Shown piece by piece: positions 47,365 to 57,276 of a stretch of 64,000 nucleotides of DNA. This stretch comes from Nakazawaea peltata (Eukaryota > Ascomycota > Pichiomycetes > Alaninales > Pachysolenaceae): NCBI GenBank assembly GCA_001599355.1, contig BCGQ01000007.1, positions 314,620-378,619 of the forward strand. The letters run 5' to 3'. Position numbers and translations under genes: made by a program. Below the pieces are notes generated by a model, which made no database searches, was not told the DNA's origin, and saw only the letters and a program-made list of their open reading frames with translations. Every line of letters starts with the position of its first letter. Position 1 is the stretch's first letter.

Positions 47365-49194
47365 CTAGTTTTGCCATATCGATTCCAGGTTCAAATTGAC
47401 CTCTGTAGACAGAAGTGCCCAGGTCGACTTGAAATCGAAGACATGCGACAGAGAAACGTCTTGCTTGGTCTGTTGCTGACCATCGGCCTTGTACCATTGA
47501 GTATCATTCTCATTGTATACCCATCCTCTCTTCAGCAATTCACACAGCGCACTATACTGTAAATACTTACCGTAAGTAGTATGGTAAGTCAAGTCAACAT
47601 CCGCCGTACTCTTATGATGGTAGAAGATGTAGAACAAAGTGGAGTCATCGTAGAGTGCCAAGTTCTTGGTATTGTTGGTCAACAGGACCAATGGCTCCTG
47701 AGGATAGTAGACAAAAGTTCTCGTAGGTTGCTCAGACGAGTAATTCTTGCGCTTATCAGCATCGAAAGAGTCTGGACAGGTCAATAAAGAGGACCTTAAG
47801 ATTTCACTGATTTCTTCAAATGGCAGAGGGTCTTGAAGACGGGAAACACCGAGATCCAACAGGGGAACCAAATCACTGAGCAGAGTGCACTCCGAAGCTA
47901 CATTATCGAGCAGACTCATTCCAAGGCCAGTTGGTGCTTGAGTTTGAGGGGACAGAGTTCCTTCTCTTGTTTGAACAGCAGAAGAATTTGTCAGGATTCT
48001 ACTAAGAGCCAGACGAGGAGACAGTGACAGAAGCGACAGCAGCAGTGACAGTGACAGCAGCAGCAGCAGCAGCAGTTGCAGTTGCAGTTGCAGTTGCAGC
48101 AGCAGTTGCAGCAGCTTCTCCAGTTGAGTAGCAGCTACAAGAGCCAGATATTTCACCTTCGGTGTAGTCGAAATGGCAGGAGCAACCGAAGGCTGTAAAT
48201 GCAGATGCTGTTGGAGCAGAGCAGATCCAGTCAGAACTGGAGTCAGCAGTTGAGAACGGGCAGCAGATGGAGTCGATCCGGCTGCCACAGCAACAGGCAG
48301 AGGCATAGTAGAATTCTGGGTCACAGAAGATGAAGATGGGGCACTGACAGGCCCCGGAGATACTCTTGTATTAGATGCATTAGTAGCAGAAGAAGCAGGC
48401 GCACTAGGTTTAGTTGTAGTAGTCGAAGTCTCGGAGCCTGAATTCAGCAGTTCTTGTGCCAGCAGCAGCTCTTCCTCTCCCATACGTTCCATCCATTCAT
48501 CCTTTCCTTCCAATCCCAATTGCTCATACATTGCATCATCATCTACGAATAAATCATCCAGATTATGTTTCACATAGTACTCGATATCTTCCTTCATATC
48601 AACGAGATCTTCGGTCTCCAAATCACCATTCTCAAGTAAACGCATCATGGTCTCCAATTGTGCCTGATGATAATTGTTACGGTCCAATTTCTCTTGAGTC
48701 TCACGAAGTTCTTCCTGCTTCTTAGAAGTGAGCTTACGCTTGGAGTTCTGGAGCAGATCAACCCTCAGTTCATGCAGCTCACTCTGCAATTCCAACTCCT
48801 CAATGTTCGCCAGCAAGAAATTCACCATATCCAACTTCTCACGTTCACGTGGATCCAACTTCATCTGCATATTTAAACCTTGCTTACTGAACAGTTTAGT
48901 CTTCATCTCTTTCTCTACGTCTTTGAATTTCTCCATGTCCAGTTCGATCTCTCTACGCATCTCCAGCAACTGAGTTTTGTCCTTGACTTCATTCCCACTC
49001 ATCCATGTCTTTATCTGATCTCTACTACGTTGTAATTTCTTGATCTCCTTCTTCAAATCACCTTCAAGCTTCTCCTTCTGAGACGGATTCTCTGACGTTA
49101 CCAACTTCTCATAGAGATAGTCGAACTCCAGAGTCCCTTCTTTCACTTTTTTGATCACTTTATCGATCTCCTGTTGAAGTTTACGTGCCGCCAT
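47365..49194 (-). CDS. NOT5: CCR4-NOT complex subunit Not3/Not5
   Basis: 609 aa. The N-terminal NOT3 coiled-coil domain (MAARKLQQEIDKVIKKVKEG, QKEKLEGDLKKEIKKLQRSRDQIKTW in two parts, then LFSKQGL) covers residues 1-230. A low-complexity linker follows (about 250-420). The C-terminal NOT box includes DSTLFYIFYHH, KYLQYSAACELAKRGW (CTG as Ala) and WYKADGQQQ. Not5/Not3 tethers the deadenylase to stalled ribosomes and to the complex core. The linker holds a run of about 21 CTG codons, hydrophobic under the standard code but Ala/Gln/Ser-rich in this yeast. A GTAAGT at 47570 lies inside the NOT box and need not be spliced. Not3 and Not5 are not separable here. Confidence 0.9.
   Translation of the reverse strand: MAARKLQQEIDKVIKKVKEGTLEFDYLYEKLVTSENPSQKEKLEGDLKKEIKKLQRSRDQIKTWMSGNEVKDKTQLLEMRREIELDMEKFKDVEKEMKTKLFSKQGLNMQMKLDPREREKLDMVNFLLANIEELELQSELHELRVDLLQNSKRKLTSKKQEELRETQEKLDRNNYHQAQLETMMRLLENGDLETEDLVDMKEDIEYYVKHNLDDLFVDDDAMYEQLGLEGKDEWMERMGEEELLLAQELLNSGSETSTTTTKPSAPASSATNASNTRVSPGPVSAPSSSSVTQNSTMPLPVAVAAGSTPSAARSQLLTPVLTGSALLQQHLHLQPSVAPAISTTPKVKYLALVAATQLEKLLQLLLQLQLQLQLLLLLLLSLSLLLSLLSLSPRLALSRILTNSSAVQTREGTLSPQTQAPTGLGMSLLDNVASECTLLSDLVPLLDLGVSRLQDPLPFEEISEILRSSLLTCPDSFDADKRKNYSSEQPTRTFVYYPQEPLVLLTNNTKNLALYDDSTLFYIFYHHKSTADVDLTYHTTYGKYLQYSALCELLKRGWVYNENDTQWYKADGQQQTKQDVSLSHVFDFKSTWALLSTEVNLNLESIWQN
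48021..48120 (-). repeat. CTG/CAA trinucleotide tract in NOT5
   Basis: About 100 bp made mostly of CTG codons (about 21, including a run of seven) interspersed with CAA and TCA codons on the coding strand. It encodes an Ala/Gln/Ser tract under the CUG-Ala code. CTG/CAG repeats are prone to length change. Confidence 0.9.
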
Positions 49195-49532
49195 GATGAT
49201 CTAGGGTGTTTTTGGCTAATTTCACGTCAATAGGTTCTCTGGTATCTATCTGCTTTAACTTCTCTCACTAGAAAAGCCTGAAGATTTGGCATTGTGAAAA
49301 ATGTTGATTAGAAATACACGACTTTTTAGTGACACGTGGAAAAGGTGAAGGGGATGACAGAAATATAGAGGAGAGCAATTTACGAATAATGTATCCCTAA
49401 TTTGAACCTTAATTTGGACCCAAACTTGAGCCCAAATTCGAAGGGCATTGATGACTACATTGAGATACATAAACTATGCTCCACTTCTTCTCATCTTTCT
49501 ACTTCTCACTACACCTCTAATATACCATAATA
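49195..49532. promoter_or_regulatory. NOT5 promoter and RAD16 3' end
   Basis: 338 bp. It contains an E-box CACGTG at 49333-49338, about 140 bp upstream of the NOT5 ATG. Nothing else recognised. Confidence 0.45.
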
Positions 49533-52151
49533 TCAATTGTTAAATAAGAATTGTAAATCTGCCGGTGTCAACTTGTTCAGTGCACCTTCATCTTGATTAA
49601 TTGTAGCCTTGATCATATTCAGTTTCTTGTCTTGTAATTCGATAATACGCAGCTCAATACTGTCTTCGATACAGAAACGAGTGATCTTAACAGGACGATG
49701 CTGTCCAATACGATGGACTCTATCACCTGACTGCCATTCTACACTTGGATTCCACCAAGGATCCATAATAAACACTTGAGACAGTTCACATAAATTCAAA
49801 GCGACACCTCCAGCTTTCAAAGATACCAAGAAAATTTCCACCAGTGGGGTTTCCATGAAATGTTTGATTGTACTATCACGTTGTTGAGGAGACATAGAAC
49901 CTTGTAACTTAACAGTCTCAAAACCGGCTCTCTTAAGTCTCCATTCGATCAAATCCAACATACTTGTGAACTGAGAGAACACAATGGACTTGATAGTCAG
50001 TTTATCACTACGAAGTTTATAAAGTGACTCCACAAGCAGTTCAATCTTAGTAGATGAACGCCATTCTCCATCCATACGGATACGGTTGACAATACTTCCT
50101 TTCTTGAAAAGAGTCTCATCCACTTCGATCAGTGGTTGGGTGAGGTCAATCGAAAGTCCAATATGACAAACAGGACATTCGAGAACGTTGGAGGATGCAC
50201 TATGAGGCTCATCTTGCATTTCACCATCGAAACCTTCAACGTATTCACTTATACAAAGACGGCAGAATTTATGATGACATTTAGATTCAATTGGTTCCTC
50301 AGCTTCATCGTCACAAAGCTGACAAATGATAGTGCCCAGCTCTGGAGCTCCCGCTACTACTACACCACTAGAAGCACCTTGAGCCAAACTCTGTCTCTTT
50401 AACACCAAATCAGGATGATCCAGCAACTGTCTCATTCTAGTAATCAAGGTGAAAATGTTCAGATAATTATTGAGAACAACACCTTCGGCAACATAACTAT
50501 TGAATTGTCTTTTACTGTCAGAATATAAACTCGTATATAAATCCTTCTCTTCGTCGTTGAAATAATATCTCTTGATCTCTACAATTCTAGGAGGAAGACC
50601 CAAATCATCGGCTCTTTCAACCTTTGTACGTCTCAACATGATATTTTTCAAGAACAAACGAATATATTCGAAACTCTGCAGTCCAAGCAGACCATCTCCC
50701 TCATTACTGATACCGTATTTTTGAATATTCTTTAACATGAAATGATTGAAAAAGTTGGTGTGAAGCATTGGAGGATGTCCACAGTCATCACAATGAGACC
50801 TATCACTGAATCTCCACTCAGTAGAACGACAAGTACATTTGGTGCAGAAATATTCACAGAATGGATACAACTTCATATATCTAATAAGGGAGTACATCTC
50901 TCCAATTCTATTTTGAAGAGGAGTACCAGAGAGACACCATCTTTTCTTGGTGTTGAGCATGTGCAGCAGCTTCGAGGTTCCACTGTTTCTGTCTTTGATG
51001 TTATGAGCCTCATCAAGCACGACTCTATAGAACTCAACACTATGTAAGGGACTAGGTTCTTTGACGACTCCATGTTTCCGACGGAACCCATACATTTGCT
51101 TTCTGTATACACTCTCAAGAACAGCATAAGTAGTTAATACGACATCGTATTGCAGAAGCTCCGCAGCATCAGAAGTACGATTAGCTCCGTGGAACATTGT
51201 GACACTTAATGCACCATCAGTATGTTGCTCGATCTCATTCTTCCATTGAACAAGCAGCACAGTAGGTGCCACTACCAAATTGGGTCTCTTTTTACGATCA
51301 CTCATGAACAAAGCAATAGTCTGAATGGTCTTTCCCATTCCCATTTCATCGGCAAGTACACCACCTCCCCATCTACTGTCCTCTTGAGCCACAAGCCAAT
51401 GCAATCCCTCCAATTGGAAGGGCAATAAGTTGATTGTCATATCTCCAGGCTGTTCCAGTCGCAGAGGACGATAATCTGGCAGATTCTGATGCTCTAAACT
51501 ACGTCCAAGCTCAGGGAAAACATCCTTGAGCTCAGGATGTAAGTCATATAACTTATTGGTGACTCTAGTGAAATAAGGTACTTTAACTTTCTTCGGCTTT
51601 GAACCTCTCAGCAGACGCTTTTTAGGTGGCAGTTTCTTCTTCTTAGGAGCAGGTTTCTTACGTCCCAGAGGTGACTCAGATGAATCTGAGTCTATAGGAG
51701 TCAAAGATTCGGAATCTGAAAGCTCAATGACTTGATTTCTACTACCATTTCTACCTCCATTGAGAGCCTCAATTGACCCATCACCTTTAAATACAATCAC
51801 ATCATCGTCATCATCGTCACCTTCATTTGCAGCGTCAAAGTCACCATCGCGATCATCATTATATTCATCATAATCGTCCTCAATTTGCAGAAGACTCCTT
51901 GCTGCTGCTACCGCCGAGTTACGTTTGGATCGCTTACGTGATCCCGCCACAGGCAGTTTTCTACCGCGTCTCTTAGACGTTTGCGGAGCTGGAACCGGCT
52001 CATCCAGAACATCAGAGTCATCTCCACCATCAATCAGCTCAGCCAGAGCAACTGCAGCCGCTCTCCGCGTCCTTCTACGCGGTTTTAACTCCGGATCATC
52101 TACTATAAAACCCCCTGCCATCTCACCGTCAGTTTGTTCTGGCGCCGTCAT
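49533..52151 (-). CDS. RAD16: Rad16 SNF2-family ATPase with RING, global-genome NER
   Basis: 872 aa, against 790 in S. cerevisiae Rad16. With Rad7 it recognises damage in non-transcribed DNA and acts as a ubiquitin ligase. An acidic, basic-patch N-terminus (residues 1-200) precedes the SNF2 core: [16 protein letters not shown] (Walker A), [16 protein letters not shown] (CTG as Ala), [30 protein letters not shown] Rad16-specific zinc region [33 protein letters not shown] follows, then the [24 protein letters not shown] with CRLCISEY, and helicase C motifs [28 protein letters not shown] and [13 protein letters not shown]. The order and the zinc insertion are diagnostic for Rad16 rather than Rad5. 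Confidence 0.96.
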   Translation of the reverse strand: MTAPEQTDGEMAGGFIVDDPELKPRRRTRRAAAVALAELIDGGDDSDVLDEPVPAPQTSKRRGRKLPVAGSRKRSKRNSAVAAARSLLQIEDDYDEYNDDRDGDFDAANEGDDDDDDVIVFKGDGSIEALNGGRNGSRNQVIELSDSESLTPIDSDSSESPLGRKKPAPKKKKLPPKKRLLRGSKPKKVKVPYFTRVTNKLYDLHPELKDVFPELGRSLEHQNLPDYRPLRLEQPGDMTINLLPFQLEGLHWLVAQEDSRWGGGVLADEMGMGKTIQTIALFMSDRKKRPNLVVAPTVLLVQWKNEIEQHTDGALSVTMFHGANRTSDAAELLQYDVVLTTYAVLESVYRKQMYGFRRKHGVVKEPSPLHSVEFYRVVLDEAHNIKDRNSGTSKLLHMLNTKKRWCLSGTPLQNRIGEMYSLIRYMKLYPFCEYFCTKCTCRSTEWRFSDRSHCDDCGHPPMLHTNFFNHFMLKNIQKYGISNEGDGLLGLQSFEYIRLFLKNIMLRRTKVERADDLGLPPRIVEIKRYYFNDEEKDLYTSLYSDSKRQFNSYVAEGVVLNNYLNIFTLITRMRQLLDHPDLVLKRQSLAQGASSGVVVAGAPELGTIICQLCDDEAEEPIESKCHHKFCRLCISEYVEGFDGEMQDEPHSASSNVLECPVCHIGLSIDLTQPLIEVDETLFKKGSIVNRIRMDGEWRSSTKIELLVESLYKLRSDKLTIKSIVFSQFTSMLDLIEWRLKRAGFETVKLQGSMSPQQRDSTIKHFMETPLVEIFLVSLKAGGVALNLCELSQVFIMDPWWNPSVEWQSGDRVHRIGQHRPVKITRFCIEDSIELRIIELQDKKLNMIKATINQDEGALNKLTPADLQFLFNN

Positions 52152-52598
52152 GTTTCCGAATATTTTTCACCACTTGTTTCCGAGAATCCACTTCTGAAGC
52201 ACAATGACTCTCTAAATAAACCCAAAAATGCACTCAGTCTCACCAAAAATACCCTTTAAACACCCCTGGTATTATCTCTTCTCGCCTAACCTTAAAAAAT
52301 TTCAGCGCCCCCCATTTTTTTTTCACTTTCTTATCGCGCCCTCGGGAACACGTGACGCGATGGGGATATGCTGGTAATTAATACTCAAAATGGAGTTTTC
52401 CGAGGGAAGTCACGTGGACAAATTACAAAAAACGGAGTGTAAGTAGCAAACAGAGCTGGAGCAATCATCTCAAGATACTAAAATATGAGTGATTTACTGA
52501 TTGAGTGATTAAGAGTTTAGGATTCGAAATATTGATTAAATAGTCTCAAAGTGAGCGTAGTTATATAGTTCAGTAGGGGGTATCTCAAGCAACCTTGA
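52152..52598. promoter_or_regulatory. RAD16 upstream region with two E-boxes
   Basis: 447 bp. It contains CACGTGACGCG at 52349 and CACGTG at 52411, about 200 and 260 bp before the RAD16 ATG. The ACGCG next to the first E-box resembles half an MCB element. The rest holds the 3' end of the neighbouring small gene. Confidence 0.5.
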
Positions 52599-53090
52599 TT
52601 AAGCACTTAATATATCACTATTAAGAGCAGCTATTTCGGTATTGACAAGCTGTAATTCCTCAGTACATTTCTCCAAATTCACATCTCGATATGCAGAGGT
52701 GACATCTCCTAACTTCTTATGTATATTGTTAACTTTTTGGACCTTTGAATCTCCTGCCTGCTCCTTGATTTGCGCTACTTCTTCCAAGCTCAATATAGTC
52801 ATATCCATCACATTCAAGCGGACATATTCGCTGATATCAATCACTAACAGGACCATTTCTGAGGCCTGCAGTTGCTGGAACTTCAGGAGCTGCAGTGGAA
52901 CTACCAGTAATTGTTTCAACAGATCCGATAGTACGGTCTTAGAGTACTCAAGATCGTCGACCAACATTTTATGTTGGGGTGAACGATACCGCACTATATA
53001 ATTGGAAAGAGTATCGTGGAAAGCCTTAATTGCTGATATATGAGCATCCTGAATCAGGAGAGAAATCGATTGAAGTGATTCAAATGACAT
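52599..53090 (-). CDS. small coiled-coil protein, unrecognised
   Basis: 163 aa from the ATG at 53090 (MSFESLQSISLLIQDAH). The open frame extends upstream to 53270, but that part is an unlikely, Pro/Cys-rich sequence. With CTG as Ala the middle becomes SDALKQLAVVPAQLAKFQQA, less hydrophobic than it seems in the standard code. The protein is predicted to be almost entirely helical, with a C-terminal coiled coil ending TEIAALNSDILSA. Size and helicity fit small subunits of kinetochore, BLOC-1-like or dynactin complexes, but I cannot assign one. Confidence 0.6.
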   Translation of the reverse strand: MSFESLQSISLLIQDAHISAIKAFHDTLSNYIVRYRSPQHKMLVDDLEYSKTVLSDLLKQLLVVPLQLLKFQQLQASEMVLLVIDISEYVRLNVMDMTILSLEEVAQIKEQAGDSKVQKVNNIHKKLGDVTSAYRDVNLEKCTEELQLVNTEIAALNSDILSA

Positions 53091-53266
53091 GGTGTGGCCG
53101 CTACTCTGTGCATTAGGTGTCTTGTGACTAGTGTTTTGTCGGATTATTTGTGAAAAATCTGCGGGGCAAAGTGAGCGGAACCTGGGCGGAGCGCAGGCGG
53201 AAAAATTGGGCGGATAATGGGCGGAAACATTCTTAATAATAATAGATGCATTAATTATATAGTTAT

Positions 53267-56200
53267 TCACAATTGAGTAGTCACAGTGACCGACTGAGAA
53301 TTGATAAGTAAAACAGGAGGTAAACCATCACACCATAAATCCAAATTCTCAATATAATCGACACTTTCTTCAAGAGATTTATGAGTCCCAATCATCGGAG
53401 TAGGCAAAGTAGTGAAAATAATACCAGTATTAGAAGTAGCAGAGGTACGAGACATCATGTCATTCAAGATCAAGTGTTGACAACGAGCTGAGATGTCATT
53501 GAAAGAAAGTTGATATGCTTCTGAAGCATCCTCAGTTTCAATTTCAACGTTTGTATTGTTGTCATCGTCATTTTCACTATTATCTTGATCATCATCTCGA
53601 TCGTCGATTGCATCTTCGTTTTCGTCAGCAGATCTATTCATAAAACTGTCACTTGGGACTGCACGGAGAGAGTTTCCACCGTCAATGTCTTTAGAAGAAG
53701 CTGCTCCACTCTTAACAGACGAAAGTTCCGAGTTTTTCTTCAAAGAATGTCTTTTAACAGTAGGATCTTGTACAAAGACAATCGAGGGCTGTTCTCCATC
53801 GGCATCCTCCACCACCTGTGGCTTTGGCATTGCCATAGAACTGAAATTAGGTCTAGATACTCTTTTGACTGGTCTTGGGCGAGGAGGCAGTAACATCGAC
53901 GAAGAAACATCACTATCACTGAACCGAGACTCATCGTCATTAAATGTCGAAGTATCATCTACAAACTCATCCTCAGACTCACTATCGGATTCCTCTCCCA
54001 GTTTACTAATCTGACTTTCGGAGATTCTCGAAGTGGTGATACTGAAAGACACACCCATCCTTTGCATATTGGATACGGTATATCTCCGAGGACGTGATTT
54101 ACTATGTGCTTGTTCTACGATATGAGAATGAACTCTGTTGGGATCTGCGGCAAATGAGATCGAAACAGGAGCAGTTTTAGAGGTCGAAGCAGCTCTGGAT
54201 GCCTTGAGAGTCTGATACCAGGAATCATTTTCAAGCTGTTTGTTAAGTCTAGAAATTATTCCTTGACCAGAATTACAAGTCGACCCATACCCAACTCCAG
54301 CAGCAGCATTAGCAGCAGCAACAGACCCATTAACTATATATTCATACGAAGGATATTCACCACTTGATAAACATAATACCAATAACTCTGCCTTGATACG
54401 TAAAACGTCCAATAATTCGGCTACACGAAGACGTTCGTCGTGCATATCCTCGGCATATTCTACAAATACTACAACTCTAAGTTTATGGGTTCTCTTCCAC
54501 TCTGGAACGGTAGTCAAAATGGCACCCAATTGTAAAATCAAACTGTAAGTATCGAAATTAGTACTCAAGGCACTCTTGTTGCCCTTCTTATCGACTATTT
54601 CGGCACTCATTTGGATCGGATAAAGGTCTATATATTGTCTACTTTCGAGAGGGATTTCAAGACTCTGCTTGGTGGGAAGAAGTAAATCTTGGAAACCCCT
54701 CAGAACAGCGACATTTGATTCCAAAAGAAGTAAATCTTCAATGATATGAACCCATTCTTGAATTGTCATCTTATTTTCATTCCGACAATTATCTGTGGGT
54801 AATCCTTGAAGAGATACGGAATGGAATGGAAGTTTGCTTTTACGAGGAATTGGAGATGGGTTAGAAGATGGCTCTGGGACAGTGGAGGAAGAAGCAGCAG
54901 CAGCTTCTGACCGTTTCTTAGCTCTATATAACGACAAGTCATAAAATCCTAATACTGTAATATTAGGTTTCATACCTCCTAATCCACTACCCAAAAATAC
55001 ATTTCTAACCCCCCAAGGTAACGAAGGTCCTAAACTAATCTGTACAAACAGTTTCATCTTGAACATATCTCTCAACTGTTTCCAAGCATTTCTCTGTTTC
55101 TTAAACTCCGAATATCGATCCTGGAAATGATCTGCTATCATACAATGACCCAAAATATATAAACCCCCCTTCTTAAGATGATTACAGAAGAACATTAAAT
55201 TCCAGGAGGTTCGAGGATTGTCGATTAATAACAAGATCTGGGGTCTCCAATACTTGACATTGTCCTGTTTCAATCTCAAGAGATATTTCCTTACCTGGTG
55301 GTAGATTAAAGACTGAGAAACATCTCCCCATTGTTTTGGAGGACAAACATAGTGAATTACCAAGAAAAGAAACACCAATGAAACGATTACAAGAGAAGCA
55401 CTGAGACCATCAACGATGAACATCAGCACAGCACAAGAAATACCTCCAGCACTCAGTGTGGAAGCATGGAAATATCGGAAACTTGGACGGAAATTCGGCA
55501 GAGACAGAATCTTCAATAAGAAACAAGCTAAATTGGTTACGATAAATGTCATTAAGAACAGCATTGTAATGAAGGTAGCGATCTGATTCATATCCGCAAA
55601 GAGACACAATTGACAAAGCACATAAGTGAAAAGAATTGCAGCTACATCTCCGGTCTTCCCAGACTTTCCAAAGATTCCTAACCCTGGAATAATGGCATCT
55701 TTCAGGATCAGTTGTAATACTTGCAGAGCTCCAACTAGACCTACGATTACACTAAATAAACTAGTTGAAAATTCTCCCAGTAATACAAGAACTTTGGACA
55801 TATTTACAGTAGTTAACACCAGAACATCTTTATGTAAGAGTTTTCTTGGGATCAGGCATCCCATCAGAATGATTACCAGCAGGTAACATAAGAAAGTGAG
55901 TACAAGACCATAGAGAGTTCCTTTAGGAATCAGTCTGGAAGGGTTTTTCAAGTCTCCACTCATCGAAGCTCCGGCGAAAATACCCAGAGTCAGAGGGAAG
56001 AAAATTCCAAACATGTCATTGAAGGTTTCTTTCATGTATGGAGGGAGTTGAGAACCTGCGGCTCCCTTGGTGAAATGAGGTAAGAGGTTCTCATAGAGGG
56101 TTTTCCAGCTAGGTCCAGTATAACTGAGACCCAACTCAGGGATATCAAAGGGTTTAACAAAGAAAACCGAGACTGGAACTGAAAGTGTCAGAAGGAGTAA

Positions 56201-57001
56201 AATTACAAATAAGACAGAACCAGTCTTAGAGACCAAACCTGACCCAGTCAAGGCCACAACAGTACATATCAGCAACAAGACAGTAGAGTACCAAAATTCC
56301 GAACCTTCAGGAAGAATTTTATAGATATAACCAGTATCACTATTGAAATTGGTCATTAAAGGTTCGATAAAACCCACCACATTTAAGGCAGAATTTAATA
56401 CTTGACCTATATAGAAGATGATACCAATAGAACCTCCGAACTCGGGTCCCAAAGACCTCGATATCATATAATATGCCCCTCCGCCTTTAACGGTTCCATT
56501 GGTCAGAATCAGTGAGATGGAAAGAGTCGTTAACAAGTCGATCAGATAAGACATCACGAGCAATAGCAAAGTTCCCAATACACCCATTTGACCAATAATG
56601 AACCCGAAACGAAGGAACATAAGAATAGAAAGCACATTAAGAGCTGTAGGAAGAAATACTCCATTGAGAGTCCCCAATTTATTATTGGCTGGGCTCAGTT
56701 TGGTCAATTTCTCATTACCAGGATGTGAGTCTCTGGAATCACCATATTTGGTCTGATCTTGGGCCAGTTCAGCCATACGACGATCATATCCCGATGTGGT
56801 AGCTTGGACCTCGGGTCTGAACCCTCTTCTCCCACTTCGCACCCCTCCTCGTTGCCTCTCTTCCAGCAGTCTGTTCATCTGCCTCTGCAGAATCAGCAGC
56901 TGTTGCAGAATCAGTTGTGGGCTCCGCTGATAACTCATTGATTGCCGCAGTCTTGCCGTCCCAGGCACAAGTGGTGTTACTTCACTATCAATTACACCCA
57001 T
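53267..57001 (-). CDS. VHC1: Vhc1 cation-chloride cotransporter (SLC12 family)
   Basis: 1244 aa, against 1120 in S. cerevisiae Vhc1 (YBR235W), a vacuolar K+-Cl- cotransporter. The N-terminal cytosolic part is short and polar. The 12-helix core begins at GTLNGVFLPTALNVLSILMF (about residue 110) and has the family hallmarks RFGFIIGQMGVLGT, TNGTVKGGGAYYMISRSLGPEFGGS and FGIFFPLTLGIFAGASMSGDL. The large cytosolic C-terminus has the SLC12 domain (KYWRPQILLLIDNPRTSW) and a long acidic disordered insert (about residues 980-1130). It is divergent from CHL1 across 275 bp. Confidence 0.95.
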   Translation of the reverse strand: MGVIDSEVTPLVPGTARLRQSMSYQRSPQLILQQLLILQRQMNRLLEERQRGGVRSGRRGFRPEVQATTSGYDRRMAELAQDQTKYGDSRDSHPGNEKLTKLSPANNKLGTLNGVFLPTALNVLSILMFLRFGFIIGQMGVLGTLLLLVMSYLIDLLTTLSISLILTNGTVKGGGAYYMISRSLGPEFGGSIGIIFYIGQVLNSALNVVGFIEPLMTNFNSDTGYIYKILPEGSEFWYSTVLLLICTVVALTGSGLVSKTGSVLFVILLLLTLSVPVSVFFVKPFDIPELGLSYTGPSWKTLYENLLPHFTKGAAGSQLPPYMKETFNDMFGIFFPLTLGIFAGASMSGDLKNPSRLIPKGTLYGLVLTFLCYLLVIILMGCLIPRKLLHKDVLVLTTVNMSKVLVLLGEFSTSLFSVIVGLVGALQVLQLILKDAIIPGLGIFGKSGKTGDVAAILFTYVLCQLCLFADMNQIATFITMLFLMTFIVTNLACFLLKILSLPNFRPSFRYFHASTLSAGGISCAVLMFIVDGLSASLVIVSLVFLFLVIHYVCPPKQWGDVSQSLIYHQVRKYLLRLKQDNVKYWRPQILLLIDNPRTSWNLMFFCNHLKKGGLYILGHCMIADHFQDRYSEFKKQRNAWKQLRDMFKMKLFVQISLGPSLPWGVRNVFLGSGLGGMKPNITVLGFYDLSLYRAKKRSEAAAASSSTVPEPSSNPSPIPRKSKLPFHSVSLQGLPTDNCRNENKMTIQEWVHIIEDLLLLESNVAVLRGFQDLLLPTKQSLEIPLESRQYIDLYPIQMSAEIVDKKGNKSALSTNFDTYSLILQLGAILTTVPEWKRTHKLRVVVFVEYAEDMHDERLRVAELLDVLRIKAELLVLCLSSGEYPSYEYIVNGSVAAANAAAGVGYGSTCNSGQGIISRLNKQLENDSWYQTLKASRAASTSKTAPVSISFAADPNRVHSHIVEQAHSKSRPRRYTVSNMQRMGVSFSITTSRISESQISKLGEESDSESEDEFVDDTSTFNDDESRFSDSDVSSSMLLPPRPRPVKRVSRPNFSSMAMPKPQVVEDADGEQPSIVFVQDPTVKRHSLKKNSELSSVKSGAASSKDIDGGNSLRAVPSDSFMNRSADENEDAIDDRDDDQDNSENDDDNNTNVEIETEDASEAYQLSFNDISARCQHLILNDMMSRTSATSNTGIIFTTLPTPMIGTHKSLEESVDYIENLDLWCDGLPPVLLINSQSVTVTTQL

Positions 57002-57276
57002 TTAACTCCACAATATCGGTCACTGCTCTTCTCTTAAATGTCTTATCTTTTGAACTGACGGGTCTTTTTAGGCAGAGTTTTTTTGACTAGTGTGCGTACC
57101 CTCGGAAAATTGATAAATTTGAAGAAAGCGACACGTGACTGATGGGGGCCGAGGGAGGGACGAGGGACCCTCGGAAAACTGCTATTTTTCAACCTCGAAG
57201 ACCCGACGATGAGGACCATCAAAGGGGACTGACAAGGGTCATTGGTATTAGTTGGAGTGTTGAGAGGCGTGTTAAT
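57002..57276. promoter_or_regulatory. divergent VHC1-CHL1 promoter
   Basis: 275 bp. An E-box ACACGTGACT is centred at 57132-57137, 140 bp before the CHL1 ATG. An in-frame ATG at 57142 exists but precedes the conserved Chl1 start and may be in the leader. Confidence 0.5.

Noticed and set aside
47565-47570. GTAAGT on the minus strand inside NOT5
   Set aside because: It lies in the conserved NOT box, which reads through in frame.
53091-53270. Upstream extension of the 163-aa coiled-coil protein
   Set aside because: Its beginning lacks an ATG, it is unlike the rest in composition, and it would reach the VHC1 stop codon.
57142-57276. In-frame upstream start of CHL1
   Set aside because: It would add 45 residues with no match to Chl1; the next ATG gives the conserved TFYHPFVPY start.
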